Source: Silvibacterium sp. (lineage in GTDB: Bacteria > Acidobacteriota > Terriglobia > Terriglobales > Acidobacteriaceae). From it: 38,409 nt of DNA. The stretch is taken from the NCBI GenBank assembly GCA_019234945.1, contig JAFAKX010000201.1:1-38409 (forward strand), in the 5' to 3' direction. Numbering within the stretch: the stretch's first letter is position 1; every line of letters begins with the position of its first letter. Positions 25,178 to 34,425 of this stretch are shown here, piece after piece. Made by a program: the position numbers and the translations under genes. The notes under the pieces are model-generated. The model ran no database searches. It was not told where the DNA came from and was given only the letters and a program-made list of their open reading frames with translations.

Positions 25178-25795
25178 ATGCCTGACCATCGCTTCCACCT
25201 CACCGTGGCCATCACCGGAGCCAGCGGCGCCGTCTTCGGACAGGAGCTCCTGCGTGCGCTTGAGGCCGATGACCGCGTCGCTCAGGTGCATTTCATCCCG
25301 TCGGAGAACTCCCTGCGCGTTCTGGCCGAAGAGCTCGCTCTGAGCGGGCGCAATCGGCTGCTCGAAAAGCTGCTCGGCCCCGGATCGAACACAGACCCGA
25401 AGAAGATTTGCCAGCTTGCCGAAAGCGACATCGCCGCGCCTGTCGCGAGCGGCAGTTACCCATCGGATGGCATGATTATTCTGCCGTGCAGCGTCGGCAC
25501 TCTCGCGGGCATCGCCAACGGCCTCGCCGAGAACCTCATCGAGCGCGCCGCAGATGTGTGCCTCAAGGAGCGCCGGCCACTTATCCTTTGCATCCGCGAG
25601 ACGCCGTTCAACAAGATTCATCTGCGCAATATGACACTGGCCGCCGACGCCGGCGCGACCATCTTTCCGGTCATTCCCGCCTTCTACAACAAGCCCATCG
25701 ACTCTACCGAAATGGCGCGGCAGTTCGTCTGTCGCGTGCTCGCGCACATCGGCCTGCCACAGCCCAATGCATACGTGTGGAAAGCCGAAGAGTAG
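25178..25795 (+). CDS. ubiX: UbiX-type flavin prenyltransferase
   Basis: LTVAITGASGAVFGQELLRAL...APVASGSYPSDGMIILPCSVGTLAGIANGLAENLIERAADVCLKERRPLILCIRETPFNKIHLRNMTLAADAGATIFPVIPAFYNKP. Confidence 0.96.
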   Translation: MPDHRFHLTVAITGASGAVFGQELLRALEADDRVAQVHFIPSENSLRVLAEELALSGRNRLLEKLLGPGSNTDPKKICQLAESDIAAPVASGSYPSDGMIILPCSVGTLAGIANGLAENLIERAADVCLKERRPLILCIRETPFNKIHLRNMTLAADAGATIFPVIPAFYNKPIDSTEMARQFVCRVLAHIGLPQPNAYVWKAEE

Positions 25796-25816
25796 CCAGG
25801 GCTTGGTGAGAGGCCC

Positions 25817-26836
25817 CTAGTCCCCTGCCGGAATTTCCTTGATCTGGGGAGCCATTGGTGGCACTGCGCGCAAAAAATCCAGCGTATTCGGGCCGATGCG
25901 GCCGGCGCATGCGCGCGGCGCCAGGTGCCCGCAGTCATCGTAGATCTCCAGCACTGATTGCGGTATCTGTGCGTGAAAGATGTACGCCAGAGATACGGGC
26001 GTAAGCTGGTCCTTTTTTCCCCATACGATCAGGACAGGCATCTTCAGGCCGCCGAGCTTGCCGTCCAGCAGATCCGCTCCCGTCAACATGGAGTTCATGC
26101 TGCGCTGCACAATCCATCCGTTGCGGCGAACGAGCCGAAGGATGTCGACCTGCAATATGCCCGGGAGCGTCGGCCCCCGCCCCGGTGACAACAGGTCGTT
26201 GAGCGCGGCCAGTGCTTGCGGATTTTCCGGCCAGAAAAGCGACACCTTGAACGGCACGTCGAACCGCAGCCCCGCGCTGTCATAGATCACCAGCCGTCGC
26301 ACCCGGTCCGGCTCGTCGAGCGCCACGCGCGTCGCCACCCAGCCCCCCATCGACCAGCCAGCTAGGTCGGTCTGGCCCAGGTTCTGCGATGCCATGAACT
26401 TTTCGACAACTTCGGCTTCCTGCGGAATCGAGTACGCCGCGTCTCCTGGTCGCGACGAGCGCCCGTAGCCGAGCATGTCAATGGCGTAGACGTGGCGTCC
26501 GCCATGCACAAGCTGCGGCATCAGATTGGCCCAGTCCTCGGCCCTGCTGCCCAGGCCATGAATCAGCACGATCGGCGGCCCCGAGCCTCCCTCGAAGTAG
26601 TGAATGCGGTAACCGTCGAGATTCACATAGCGGCTGCTGATGCCGTCAAAGCGCAGCTTCACCTGAAGAGCGGTCAGGGCCAGCTCCAGCGGACGCAGGC
26701 AGGCATACAGCACAAGCCCGATCAGAAAACAGACCAGAACCAGCAGGCCCCGCCATAATGGACGCCTGCTCGCCCTCCTGTGGAGAGGGTCGGGTCGCGG
26801 CGGAGGCATGGTGACAACGTTAGGAGAATCGCTCAC
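25817..26836 (-). CDS. Membrane-anchored alpha/beta hydrolase
   Basis: N-terminal TM; IVLIHGLGSRAEDWANLMPQL, LAGWSMGGWVA nucleophile elbow, VLIVWGKKDQLTPVSLA, DDCGHLAPRACA catalytic His. Confidence 0.93.
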   Translation of the reverse strand: MSDSPNVVTMPPPRPDPLHRRASRRPLWRGLLVLVCFLIGLVLYACLRPLELALTALQVKLRFDGISSRYVNLDGYRIHYFEGGSGPPIVLIHGLGSRAEDWANLMPQLVHGGRHVYAIDMLGYGRSSRPGDAAYSIPQEAEVVEKFMASQNLGQTDLAGWSMGGWVATRVALDEPDRVRRLVIYDSAGLRFDVPFKVSLFWPENPQALAALNDLLSPGRGPTLPGILQVDILRLVRRNGWIVQRSMNSMLTGADLLDGKLGGLKMPVLIVWGKKDQLTPVSLAYIFHAQIPQSVLEIYDDCGHLAPRACAGRIGPNTLDFLRAVPPMAPQIKEIPAGD

Positions 26837-26910
26837 TGGCTATTCGATTTTGCGCTCGGCCGCTGATAAGGGCCCGGTGTCAGCCCATTTTATCGCGGAA
26901 GGCGAAGACT

Positions 26911-27342
26911 TCAGCGCTGCGACTGTGCCATTTCGAACGCTTTTTGGATCACCGCAACCGTGAAAGGCGCGACCGCAGCCAGATCGGCGAGAGTAGCCCA
27001 GCGCACATCAGCGGCGTCGGTTGCGCAGGCTAGATCGCCCCCTGTTACTCGGCACAGAAAATCCACGAGAACGTAGTGGTACTGAACACGCCCCTCGGCG
27101 TCTCGCGCGATGCGGTCCAGTACTTCGACCACGGCAAGCGGCTCGACCACCAGGCCGGTCTCTTCGAGCACTTCGCGGCGGATGCCCTCTTCGAGCGTTT
27201 CGCCCAGCTCGAGTGCGCCGCCCGGCAGCGACCACTCGCCTTTGAGCGGAGCTTGCCCGCGCTCGACCAGGAGCACGCGGTTGCCGTCGAGAATCACCGC
27301 CCCCACTCCGGCAATCGGCCGTTCAGGATATTCGCGTGTCAT
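26911..27342 (-). CDS. NUDIX hydrolase
   Basis: Nudix box GGALELGETLEEGIRREVLEETGL. Confidence 0.96.
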   Translation of the reverse strand: MTREYPERPIAGVGAVILDGNRVLLVERGQAPLKGEWSLPGGALELGETLEEGIRREVLEETGLVVEPLAVVEVLDRIARDAEGRVQYHYVLVDFLCRVTGGDLACATDAADVRWATLADLAAVAPFTVAVIQKAFEMAQSQR

Positions 27343-27356
27343 CAGCAGTTGACCAG

Positions 27357-28007
27357 CTAGAGCTTCAGCGGCCTGCCGTATTCGTTCTCAAACACGGTCA
27401 CACCCATGCTGAAGCGGCCGCCGTCAAACTTGTCTTCGCCCTTCAGGCGTCCCAGTGCCAGCAACGCGACCACGTGGTAACTCAACGGCAGCTTGAGCAC
27501 TTCGCGCACCTTCTCCTGCTCGAAGCCCTCCATCGGAGCCGTATCGTAGCCCAGCACCTCGGCCATCAGCATCATGCTGGTCAAGGCAATCATCACATGC
27601 TTGTTGAGCCATGCCGTCAGGTTCGGATGATTCGACAGATAGTTCGGAATGTTCTGTCGCGCCTGCTCGGCATAGTTCTCCGGCATGCCGCCCTCGCAGC
27701 CCATGCGCAGCATCTCTTCAAGGTCGCCCGTTCGCCAGCCGTCGGCGTCCCCGCAGGCCACGATGACCACGGGGGCCTCCTCGACCTTCGCCTGGTTGAA
27801 GCTCGCCCACCTCAGCCGCTTCCGCTGCTCCGGCGATCGCACCACAATAAAGCGCCACGGCTGCATATTGTAGCCACTCGGAGCCTTCAGCCCAGCCTCG
27901 ATGATCTTTTTCAGGTCCTCGGTGGGAATCGGCGATCCATCGAAGCTCGGTGTGGCGCGGCGCTGCGCAATTGCCTGGCTGAGCGTCTTTTCCATCAGGT
28001 TAGCCAT
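27357..28007 (-). CDS. Nitroreductase family protein
   Basis: LSQAIAQRRATPSFDGSPIPTEDLKKIIEAGLKAPSGYNMQPWRFIVVRSPEQRKRL...VHVVALLALGRLKGE-type ending. Confidence 0.94.
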   Translation of the reverse strand: MANLMEKTLSQAIAQRRATPSFDGSPIPTEDLKKIIEAGLKAPSGYNMQPWRFIVVRSPEQRKRLRWASFNQAKVEEAPVVIVACGDADGWRTGDLEEMLRMGCEGGMPENYAEQARQNIPNYLSNHPNLTAWLNKHVMIALTSMMLMAEVLGYDTAPMEGFEQEKVREVLKLPLSYHVVALLALGRLKGEDKFDGGRFSMGVTVFENEYGRPLKL

Positions 28008-28060
28008 ACGAACGGCATGTCCTCGTGTGTAAGTTTGTGCGTCGCTTCAGTCGTCGGGGG

Positions 28061-29074
28061 CTAAGAAATCTGGTTCATGGGGAGCTCAATGGCGTACGGA
28101 TTCTGGTTCGCCGCGTGAGCGTGCACCCAGAGTCCGTGAAAGGCCTGTCGAAGCTGCGGATACTGCGCGAGCATGGCCTTCATCAGTTCCACGATCTGGG
28201 CGTGCGTGGCCACGGGGTCCGAGACATCCTTCGCGTTGTAGTTGATCACCAGGTCGAGCCCACCCAGCGAGCTGTCCGTGCGCATGCTGGTGATATCGAA
28301 GCTTTGGCTGCCGGCCTTGAGCGTCATCGGATTCTGGCCGGGCATCTCCGCCGGCCGCACCGTCTGCGCTTCCTTGTGCAGCTTTTCGAGGTTTGGGCTG
28401 GATAGAAAATCTACCGGCGTCAGCAGAAAGGCCGCCGTCTGGTAGTAGAAATACGCGTTCCACTCCTGATTCTTCTGGGCATAGTCGCGAGCCTGCTTCC
28501 AGTACCACACGCCGTCGTGACCAGCCGCGTCGACAGGACGCGGGAAGAACCCCGCCAGCTTCCACTCCGCGCTGCCTGCCGGATCATTCTGCACCAGCAG
28601 CGTGAGCTGCTGCGGATGCTCCACGCCTGTTGCCCGCACAAGCAGCAGCGCATAATCTCCCGGTGGCAGTTGGGGAATCGTCAGCGTCACGATCAGCGCC
28701 GAGCCGGGCACTGAGCAGAAGAACTGCGTCTCCTCCTGCGTGGACTTGAGGTCCGAAGCCTTCAGCAGATAAACCGCGTTCACCGTAAGCGTGGCGTTCT
28801 GGATCTGCGGCGCGATGCTCTGAATGCCGGCGGCAATCGGATCGAACTGGGACGCCACAGCCGCAATCGTCGCCTGCCGAACCGCAGCAACATTGCCCGC
28901 CTTGATATCGCCGGCGAGCGTCCGCGCCGACTGTGCCAGCTGATCGCGCTGTGGCGCGTTCATCTCGCTTCCCGTAACACAGGTGACCGCGCGCGCAGGC
29001 CGCGTGAGCGATACCGCAACCAGCAGAAGGACAAGAACCGGGCGAAGATCAAAACGGGTCACGCGGAGCGGCAT
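28061..29074 (-). CDS. Secreted protein of unknown function
   Basis: Signal peptide (VLLLVAVSLTRPARA), about 337 aa, no recognised domain; ATG at 29074 preferred over TTG at 29113. Confidence 0.75.
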   Translation of the reverse strand: MPLRVTRFDLRPVLVLLLVAVSLTRPARAVTCVTGSEMNAPQRDQLAQSARTLAGDIKAGNVAAVRQATIAAVASQFDPIAAGIQSIAPQIQNATLTVNAVYLLKASDLKSTQEETQFFCSVPGSALIVTLTIPQLPPGDYALLLVRATGVEHPQQLTLLVQNDPAGSAEWKLAGFFPRPVDAAGHDGVWYWKQARDYAQKNQEWNAYFYYQTAAFLLTPVDFLSSPNLEKLHKEAQTVRPAEMPGQNPMTLKAGSQSFDITSMRTDSSLGGLDLVINYNAKDVSDPVATHAQIVELMKAMLAQYPQLRQAFHGLWVHAHAANQNPYAIELPMNQIS

Positions 29075-29108
29075 ATTCTGAAAGAGGACCAAAAAGTGAG
29101 TGAGCAAA

Positions 29109-29147
29109 CCCAAACCACTGCTAGTCTAGTATAGAGAGGGGTTTGGG
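29109..29147. repeat. Inverted repeat CCCAAACC-N23-GGTTTGGG in divergent promoter region
   Basis: Read directly between two divergent genes. Confidence 0.7.
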
Positions 29148-29167
29148 GCGGAACTTCCGGGCGCAGT

Positions 29168-30010
29168 TTGATGAAACCCATAATCCATTTTGGAATCAGG
29201 ACTCTCGGGCTGACCGGCTTTGCCTGGCTCGCGCTCTCAGCAGCCGCGGTGGCGCAGGTTTCCGACCAGATGGGCACCTTCGTCCCTGCTCCGCGCAACC
29301 ATCAGTTCCAGCAGTCACCCGACGGAGAACAACGGCACCCTTCGTACGCCCAGAGTCAGCAGCCGCCCTACGTGCGCAGGCAACAGAAGCCGCCCGCTGC
29401 CGCACCGCCTCCGGCTCAGCCTCAGGCCGTTACACAGTACACCGCCACTCCGCCTTCCCTTCTTGATAAGCCAGCCCGGCCCGCGAAGATCGACCTTGAG
29501 CAGGGCCAGCTCTCCATCCACGCCGACAACTCCAGCCTTATCGACATCATGCGCCGGCTCACTGCCGACGCAGGCATGACCGTGGACGGCCTCAGCAAGG
29601 ACCAGCGCGTTTTCGGAACCTACGGCCCGGGCGATCCGCAGGAGGTCATCTCTGAACTGCTCGACGGCACGGGATACAACGTCGTCATGCTGGGCCGCAC
29701 CGATGCCGGCACCCCGAAGCAGCTCACGCTGACCCCTCGCGCCGGCGGCGTTCCCAGCGCCGCTGCCCCTATGCGGCCCGAGCTGATCAATCAGGAGGAG
29801 GACGCGGACGACGATCCTCCCCAGCAGCCCCTGATTTCTAATCCCGTCGAGCCTCCGCAGCCGTTGGCTCCGCAACAGCCGGGCGGCGGAGTGCGCACGC
29901 CCCAGCAGATGATGCAGGAACTCCAGCAGATGCGCCAGCAGCAGATGCTGCAGATGCAGCAGCAACAGCAGAACCAGCCGCAACCGCCTCCTCCGCCCCA
30001 GCAGCAGTAG
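29168..30010 (+). CDS. Secreted protein with STN-like segment and Gln/Pro-rich tail
   Basis: Signal peptide; GQLSIHADNSSLIDIMRRLTADAGMTVDGLSKDQRVFGTYGPGDPQEVISELLDGTGYNVVML resembles secretin/TonB short N-terminal domains; C-terminus QQMMQELQQMRQQQMLQMQQQQQNQPQPPPPPQQQ. Confidence 0.78.
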   Translation: MMKPIIHFGIRTLGLTGFAWLALSAAAVAQVSDQMGTFVPAPRNHQFQQSPDGEQRHPSYAQSQQPPYVRRQQKPPAAAPPPAQPQAVTQYTATPPSLLDKPARPAKIDLEQGQLSIHADNSSLIDIMRRLTADAGMTVDGLSKDQRVFGTYGPGDPQEVISELLDGTGYNVVMLGRTDAGTPKQLTLTPRAGGVPSAAAPMRPELINQEEDADDDPPQQPLISNPVEPPQPLAPQQPGGGVRTPQQMMQELQQMRQQQMLQMQQQQQNQPQPPPPPQQQ

Positions 30011-30092
30011 CGCCGGCACTGACTGGCGCTTCGGAACGTCAGCTGAAGCCCGTGCAGGCGTGAGTAGCCGGAAGCGGCGCTGCGTATTCATC

Positions 30093-30112
30093 CACGCTGC
30101 AGCTGTAGCGTG
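30093..30112. repeat. Near-perfect 20-bp palindrome CACGCTGCAGCTGTAGCGTG
   Basis: One mismatched pair only; non-coding gap upstream of the DUF1800 gene. Confidence 0.8.
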
Positions 30113-30239
30113 AATGGACGGCCTTCCAGCCTGGGAGTTCTGTCGAATGTGAGTTTCCAAAGCGGGACCGAAAATGAGCCCCAGCGCAACTTTCGTTGAA
30201 GAATCCAGTCTGAAGAGAGCAGGCCCATAAGCGTCCTCT

Positions 30240-32240
30240 ATGACTCCAGTTTGGTCGATCGCAATGTATCCCGGCCTGCTGCTCGCTTTTACGCTCGCAG
30301 CTACGGCACCTGAGGCCTCCGCACAGGACCGTACACCGCCAGCCAGATCGCAGCGACTCACCTCGCGGGAATCAGCCGAGCATGCCATCGACCGGCTCAC
30401 GTTCGGTGCCCGGCCAGACGATGTCGAAAGTGTCCAGTCGATGGGCGCAATGCGCTGGATTGACCAGCAGCTTCATCCCGAAAAACTCGATGACTCCGGT
30501 GTGGAAACCCGGCTTGCCGCGTTACCGGCAATGCGTCTGAGCACGGACGAACTGATCCGCAGGTTTCCGCCGAACCCAACCATTCGCCAGCTCGATGCAG
30601 GCAAAATCGGCATGCCCACCGAACCGGTCGAGCACGCCATCTATGCCAGCGCACTCGCCGGCTATCGCGAACGCCGCGAGAACAAGGCTGATCAGCCGCA
30701 AACTGTGATCCAGCAGGGTCTACCAGCGCAGGGCGAAGCGATTCACACGCCGCCAGGCCCCGAAACACCAGGGCCCGAAACACCAAAGGTGGACATGGGC
30801 GCTCTGCTGCGCGTTTCCGCCACCGAACGCTGGACAACGCTGCTTTCCATGCCACCGGGCACAGCGAGACTTTTTCTGCAGCAGCTCAAGCCTGCTGAAC
30901 GTCAACAGCTCGTATCCGGGATGACGCCGGAGCAAAAAGAAAATCTGCTTGCCCTGGTGCAGCCCGCTCGCGTGGTCGAAGGCGAGTTGATGCAGCAGAA
31001 ACTGCTGCGTGCGGTTTACAGCAACCGGCAGCTTCAGGAGGTGATGACCGACTTCTGGTTCAATCACTTCAACATCTACATCCATAAAAACGGAGAGGAA
31101 CCGTGGTACGTGGCCACCTACGAGCGGGACGTCATACGTCCGCATGCTCTGGGAAGGTTTGAAGACCTCCTCAGCGCGGTGGCACACAGTCCGGCGATGC
31201 TGATCTATCTCGATAATCAGCAAAGCATCGGGCCGCACTCCATGGCTGCGATGCGGGCTGCACAAAATCCTCGGGGAAAGAACGCTGCGCCCGGCCTGAA
31301 CGAAAACTACGCCCGTGAGCTTATGGAATTGCACACGCTCGGAGTCAACGGCGGCTATACGCAGCGCGATGTCACTGAAGTCGCCAGGGTCTTCACGGGC
31401 TGGGGTGTTGACGGCCGCGACCCAGGTCACTCCTTTGAATTCAACCCGCGCAGACATGAGCCGGGGACGAAGCTGGTCATGGGCCGCACTATCCGTGAAG
31501 GCGGGGAGCAGGAAGGGGCCGAAGTGCTTCACATGCTGGCAACGAGTCCCGCGACAGCTCGTTTCCTCTCCACCAAGCTCGCTACTCGTTTCGTGAGTGA
31601 CACGCCGCCGCCCGCACTCGTCGATCGCATGACGAAGACCTATCTGAAAACCCACGGCGAGATCCGGCAGGTGCTGCGAACCATGTTCCGCTCGCCGGAG
31701 TTCTGGTCCCGCGATGCATATCGCGCCAAACTGAAAACGCCTCTCGAATTCGTTGCCTCCTCGCTGCGGGCAACGGACGCAAACATCGATAACGCAGCCT
31801 TTCTGACAGCCTCTCTCGAACGCCTCGGCATGCCGCTCTACGGTGTTCAGCAGCCAAACGGCTATTCGCTCAAAGGCGATCCGTGGCTCGGTGCAGAGTC
31901 CCTGCTGGCCCGTTTGAACTTTGCCCTTGCCCTCACCTCCAACCGCATTCCAGGAGTTCGGGTAGCGCTCCCTTCAAACACGGCGCAGGATTCATCGCTG
32001 ATCGAAGCCCAGCTTGAGCAAAGTCTGCTGGATGGTCGCGTGAATGCACATACGCACGAGACTGTTGTCCGTGAGATGGAAACACCGCAAGCTCCTGCAG
32101 GTACTGCGGCTCCGGCAAAGCTCACTGCCGCACATCGTGGCGATCTCTTTGCGCCCGCCGCTCAGACCGGGTCCGCCCCAAACACCACCGCCACAGCGGC
32201 CGGTCTGCTGCTCGGGTCTCCGGACTTTCAGCGCCGATGA
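30240..32240 (+). CDS. DUF1800 family protein (secreted)
   Basis: SAEHAIDRLTFGARPDDVESVQSMGAMRWIDQQLHPE...TDFWFNHFNIYIHK...NENYARELMELHTLGVNGGYTQRDVTEVARVFTGW. Confidence 0.95.
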   Translation: MTPVWSIAMYPGLLLAFTLAATAPEASAQDRTPPARSQRLTSRESAEHAIDRLTFGARPDDVESVQSMGAMRWIDQQLHPEKLDDSGVETRLAALPAMRLSTDELIRRFPPNPTIRQLDAGKIGMPTEPVEHAIYASALAGYRERRENKADQPQTVIQQGLPAQGEAIHTPPGPETPGPETPKVDMGALLRVSATERWTTLLSMPPGTARLFLQQLKPAERQQLVSGMTPEQKENLLALVQPARVVEGELMQQKLLRAVYSNRQLQEVMTDFWFNHFNIYIHKNGEEPWYVATYERDVIRPHALGRFEDLLSAVAHSPAMLIYLDNQQSIGPHSMAAMRAAQNPRGKNAAPGLNENYARELMELHTLGVNGGYTQRDVTEVARVFTGWGVDGRDPGHSFEFNPRRHEPGTKLVMGRTIREGGEQEGAEVLHMLATSPATARFLSTKLATRFVSDTPPPALVDRMTKTYLKTHGEIRQVLRTMFRSPEFWSRDAYRAKLKTPLEFVASSLRATDANIDNAAFLTASLERLGMPLYGVQQPNGYSLKGDPWLGAESLLARLNFALALTSNRIPGVRVALPSNTAQDSSLIEAQLEQSLLDGRVNAHTHETVVREMETPQAPAGTAAPAKLTAAHRGDLFAPAAQTGSAPNTTATAAGLLLGSPDFQRR

Positions 32241-32253
32241 GCGAGGGACAAGC

Positions 32254-33504
32254 ATGGAAACACGTCGAGCATTCCTGAAACGCGGAGCAATGGCGCTGGT
32301 CGGCACGGCAGCCATTCCCGCCTTCCTTACGCGCGCCGTCTTGGCGCAGGCCACAACCGCCTTGCGGAATCGCCGAAAGCTGGTCGTTATCTTTCAACGA
32401 GGCGCTGCCGATGGCCTGAATATCGTAATCCCGCACAGTGAGCCGTCATACTTCCAGATGCGCCCGTCAATCGCGATTCCCCGCGAACAAATCATCGATC
32501 TCGACGGCTTCTTCGGACTGCATCCCGCGATGCAGAGTCTCAAGCCGCTATGGGACCAGAAACACCTCGCCCTCGTACACGCTGCAGGATCTCCCGATGT
32601 GACGCGCTCGCATTTTGACGCGCAGGATTTCATGGAATCGGGAACTCCGGGCATCAAGGCAACGGAGGATGGCTGGTTGAATCGCGCGCTTCAGGCAGAA
32701 GACGAATCCCGGCGTGAGGTCCGGACCCCGTTCCGTGCCGTTGCGCTCAGCGCCCAGATGCCTCGAACTCTGCAGGGCAGAATTCCGGCGCTCGCGCTCG
32801 ACAACTTGCGCGACTTTCGTCTTGCCGAGGCAGGATCTGCAGCACTCCCGGCCACCTCAGGATTCGAGACTATTTATGACCAGACGGTCGATACGGTCTT
32901 GCATAGCGCAGGCAGGGAAACCTTCGAGGCGATCAAGATGCTCGAGTCCGCCGATCCGCGCAAGTACACGCCGGCGGCAGGCGCCGTTTATCCCAGGGGC
33001 CGATTTGGCGAAAGCATGATGCAGATTGCCCAGTTGCTGAAAGCAGACCTCGGCGTGGAAGTCGCCTTCGCAGACATTGGCGGTTGGGACCATCACCAGA
33101 ACGAAGGCAGCGTGAACGGGCAGCTCGCCGACAGGCTACGCGAATTTTCGCAATCGCTTTCGGCTTTTTGGACTGACATGGGTCCCGAGGCCGAAGACCT
33201 CACAGTCGTCACCATGTCCGAGTTTGGCCGCACGGCTCGCGAGAATGGTACTCGGGGCACCGACCACGGCCACGCCAACGTTATGTTCGTGATGGGTGGC
33301 AGGGTTAAGGGCGGCCGGGTCTATGGTCGTTGGCCCGGACTTGCGCCTGAACAGCTCAATGAAGGCCGCGATCTCGCTGTCACCACGGATTTCCGCCAGG
33401 TGCTGGCAGAGGCTGCCTGCAAACAGATCGGAGCGCAAGACCTTGATCTGGTGTTTCCGCACGCCGCGATCACGTCCAGCCATTTCCTGAATCTGCTTGC
33501 ATAA
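32254..33504 (+). CDS. DUF1501 family protein with Tat signal
   Basis: METRRAFLKRGAMALVGTAAIPAFLTRAVLAQA; VVIFQRGAADGLNIVIPHSEPSYFQMRPSIAIP...LHPAMQSLKPLWDQKHLALVHAAGSPDVTRSHFDAQDFMESG...MSEFGRTARENGTRGTDHGHANVMFVMGGRVKGG. Confidence 0.95.
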   Translation: METRRAFLKRGAMALVGTAAIPAFLTRAVLAQATTALRNRRKLVVIFQRGAADGLNIVIPHSEPSYFQMRPSIAIPREQIIDLDGFFGLHPAMQSLKPLWDQKHLALVHAAGSPDVTRSHFDAQDFMESGTPGIKATEDGWLNRALQAEDESRREVRTPFRAVALSAQMPRTLQGRIPALALDNLRDFRLAEAGSAALPATSGFETIYDQTVDTVLHSAGRETFEAIKMLESADPRKYTPAAGAVYPRGRFGESMMQIAQLLKADLGVEVAFADIGGWDHHQNEGSVNGQLADRLREFSQSLSAFWTDMGPEAEDLTVVTMSEFGRTARENGTRGTDHGHANVMFVMGGRVKGGRVYGRWPGLAPEQLNEGRDLAVTTDFRQVLAEAACKQIGAQDLDLVFPHAAITSSHFLNLLA

Positions 33505-33610
33505 TCGCCGGCAGACAAGTTTGCTCTGAACGAACATCCGGGACAATGCTGAAACGCCCCCTCCCGCGGCACAGCAGCGGTAGCGCAGCACTGACAGGGC
33601 AATTCACGAA

Positions 33611-34204
33611 TCAGTTGAGTAGAGCGAGCCAGGCAACAAGGGCCGAGAATTTCTCGTCCTGTGACCACGGCGCGCCGAGCCCCGCTCCGAGGAGCGAGAG
33701 GCGACGCGCGACCGTGTCCGCTGGCAGGCCGAGAGTTTTACTAGCCGTCTCGAGCAACGCGCTTTCCTTCAACGCAAACACGGGAAAGCCGTGTGACCGG
33801 CAGGCAGCGAGCAATGCGTTGCGGAACAGCTCGCCCTCGGCGCTATGGATCAGCGCATGAGACGCAAGAATGCCGGCCAGATCGGGCAACGGCCTGCCTG
33901 AGGCCAGAAGTATGCCGCAGCGGCCAACCTCATGTCCTTCCAGGCTGAGATTTTCCTGGACCTTTTCCATGACCTCGCAGGCGAGACGAGCCGATTCCGA
34001 TTCGACGCGCGCGATGAACGGCCCGGCTTCGGTGAGAGGCTTTCTCTCCGCCGCATGATAAGGCTGGCGGAACTCCGGGGTATAGGTTGCGACAAGCTGA
34101 GGCCGTTGGCGAGCAAGAATCCGTGGCGAGCCGCCGTCCAACGACACGGCAACCAGCGCTGTCCATCCGGAGTGCACTCGAAAACCCAGAGCCGCGCGTC
34201 GCAT
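33611..34204 (-). CDS. Conserved-looking hypothetical protein
   Basis: 197-aa ORF with coherent composition (MRRAALGFRVHSGWTALVAVSLDGGSPRILARQRPQLV...RQPYHAAER); no domain confidently named. Confidence 0.7.
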   Translation of the reverse strand: MRRAALGFRVHSGWTALVAVSLDGGSPRILARQRPQLVATYTPEFRQPYHAAERKPLTEAGPFIARVESESARLACEVMEKVQENLSLEGHEVGRCGILLASGRPLPDLAGILASHALIHSAEGELFRNALLAACRSHGFPVFALKESALLETASKTLGLPADTVARRLSLLGAGLGAPWSQDEKFSALVAWLALLN

Positions 34205-34425
34205 GCATGCCTTGACGAAATAAATCGAGTGAATCAGAGCGGAGAAGAGCAGGATTCGCGGTCAGCCTAGCGATGGCGAGAAGTCGGTGTCAACGCATGT
34301 TGCCGCAGCCGCGGACAGGGTAGTTCCTCAACAACAGTCCGTCCGCCGTGGCCTTCGTTGACAAACCCTTGACAAACATCAGCTCTGACATCAGCTATCA
34401 TGGCCCTCAGCATTCGGAGGACGCT

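Noticed and set aside
29903-30010. CAG-rich tract as a CRISPR or satellite repeat
   Set aside because: Irregular CAG/ATG codon usage encoding a Gln/Met tail; no spacer-repeat periodicity.
29315-30400. 361-aa minus-strand ORF rich in Leu/Arg
   Set aside because: Antisense to the Q-rich secreted gene; the CAG-rich tract yields poly-Leu on the reverse strand.
30720-31655. 311-aa minus-strand ORF
   Set aside because: Antisense to the DUF1800 gene with its clear family motifs.
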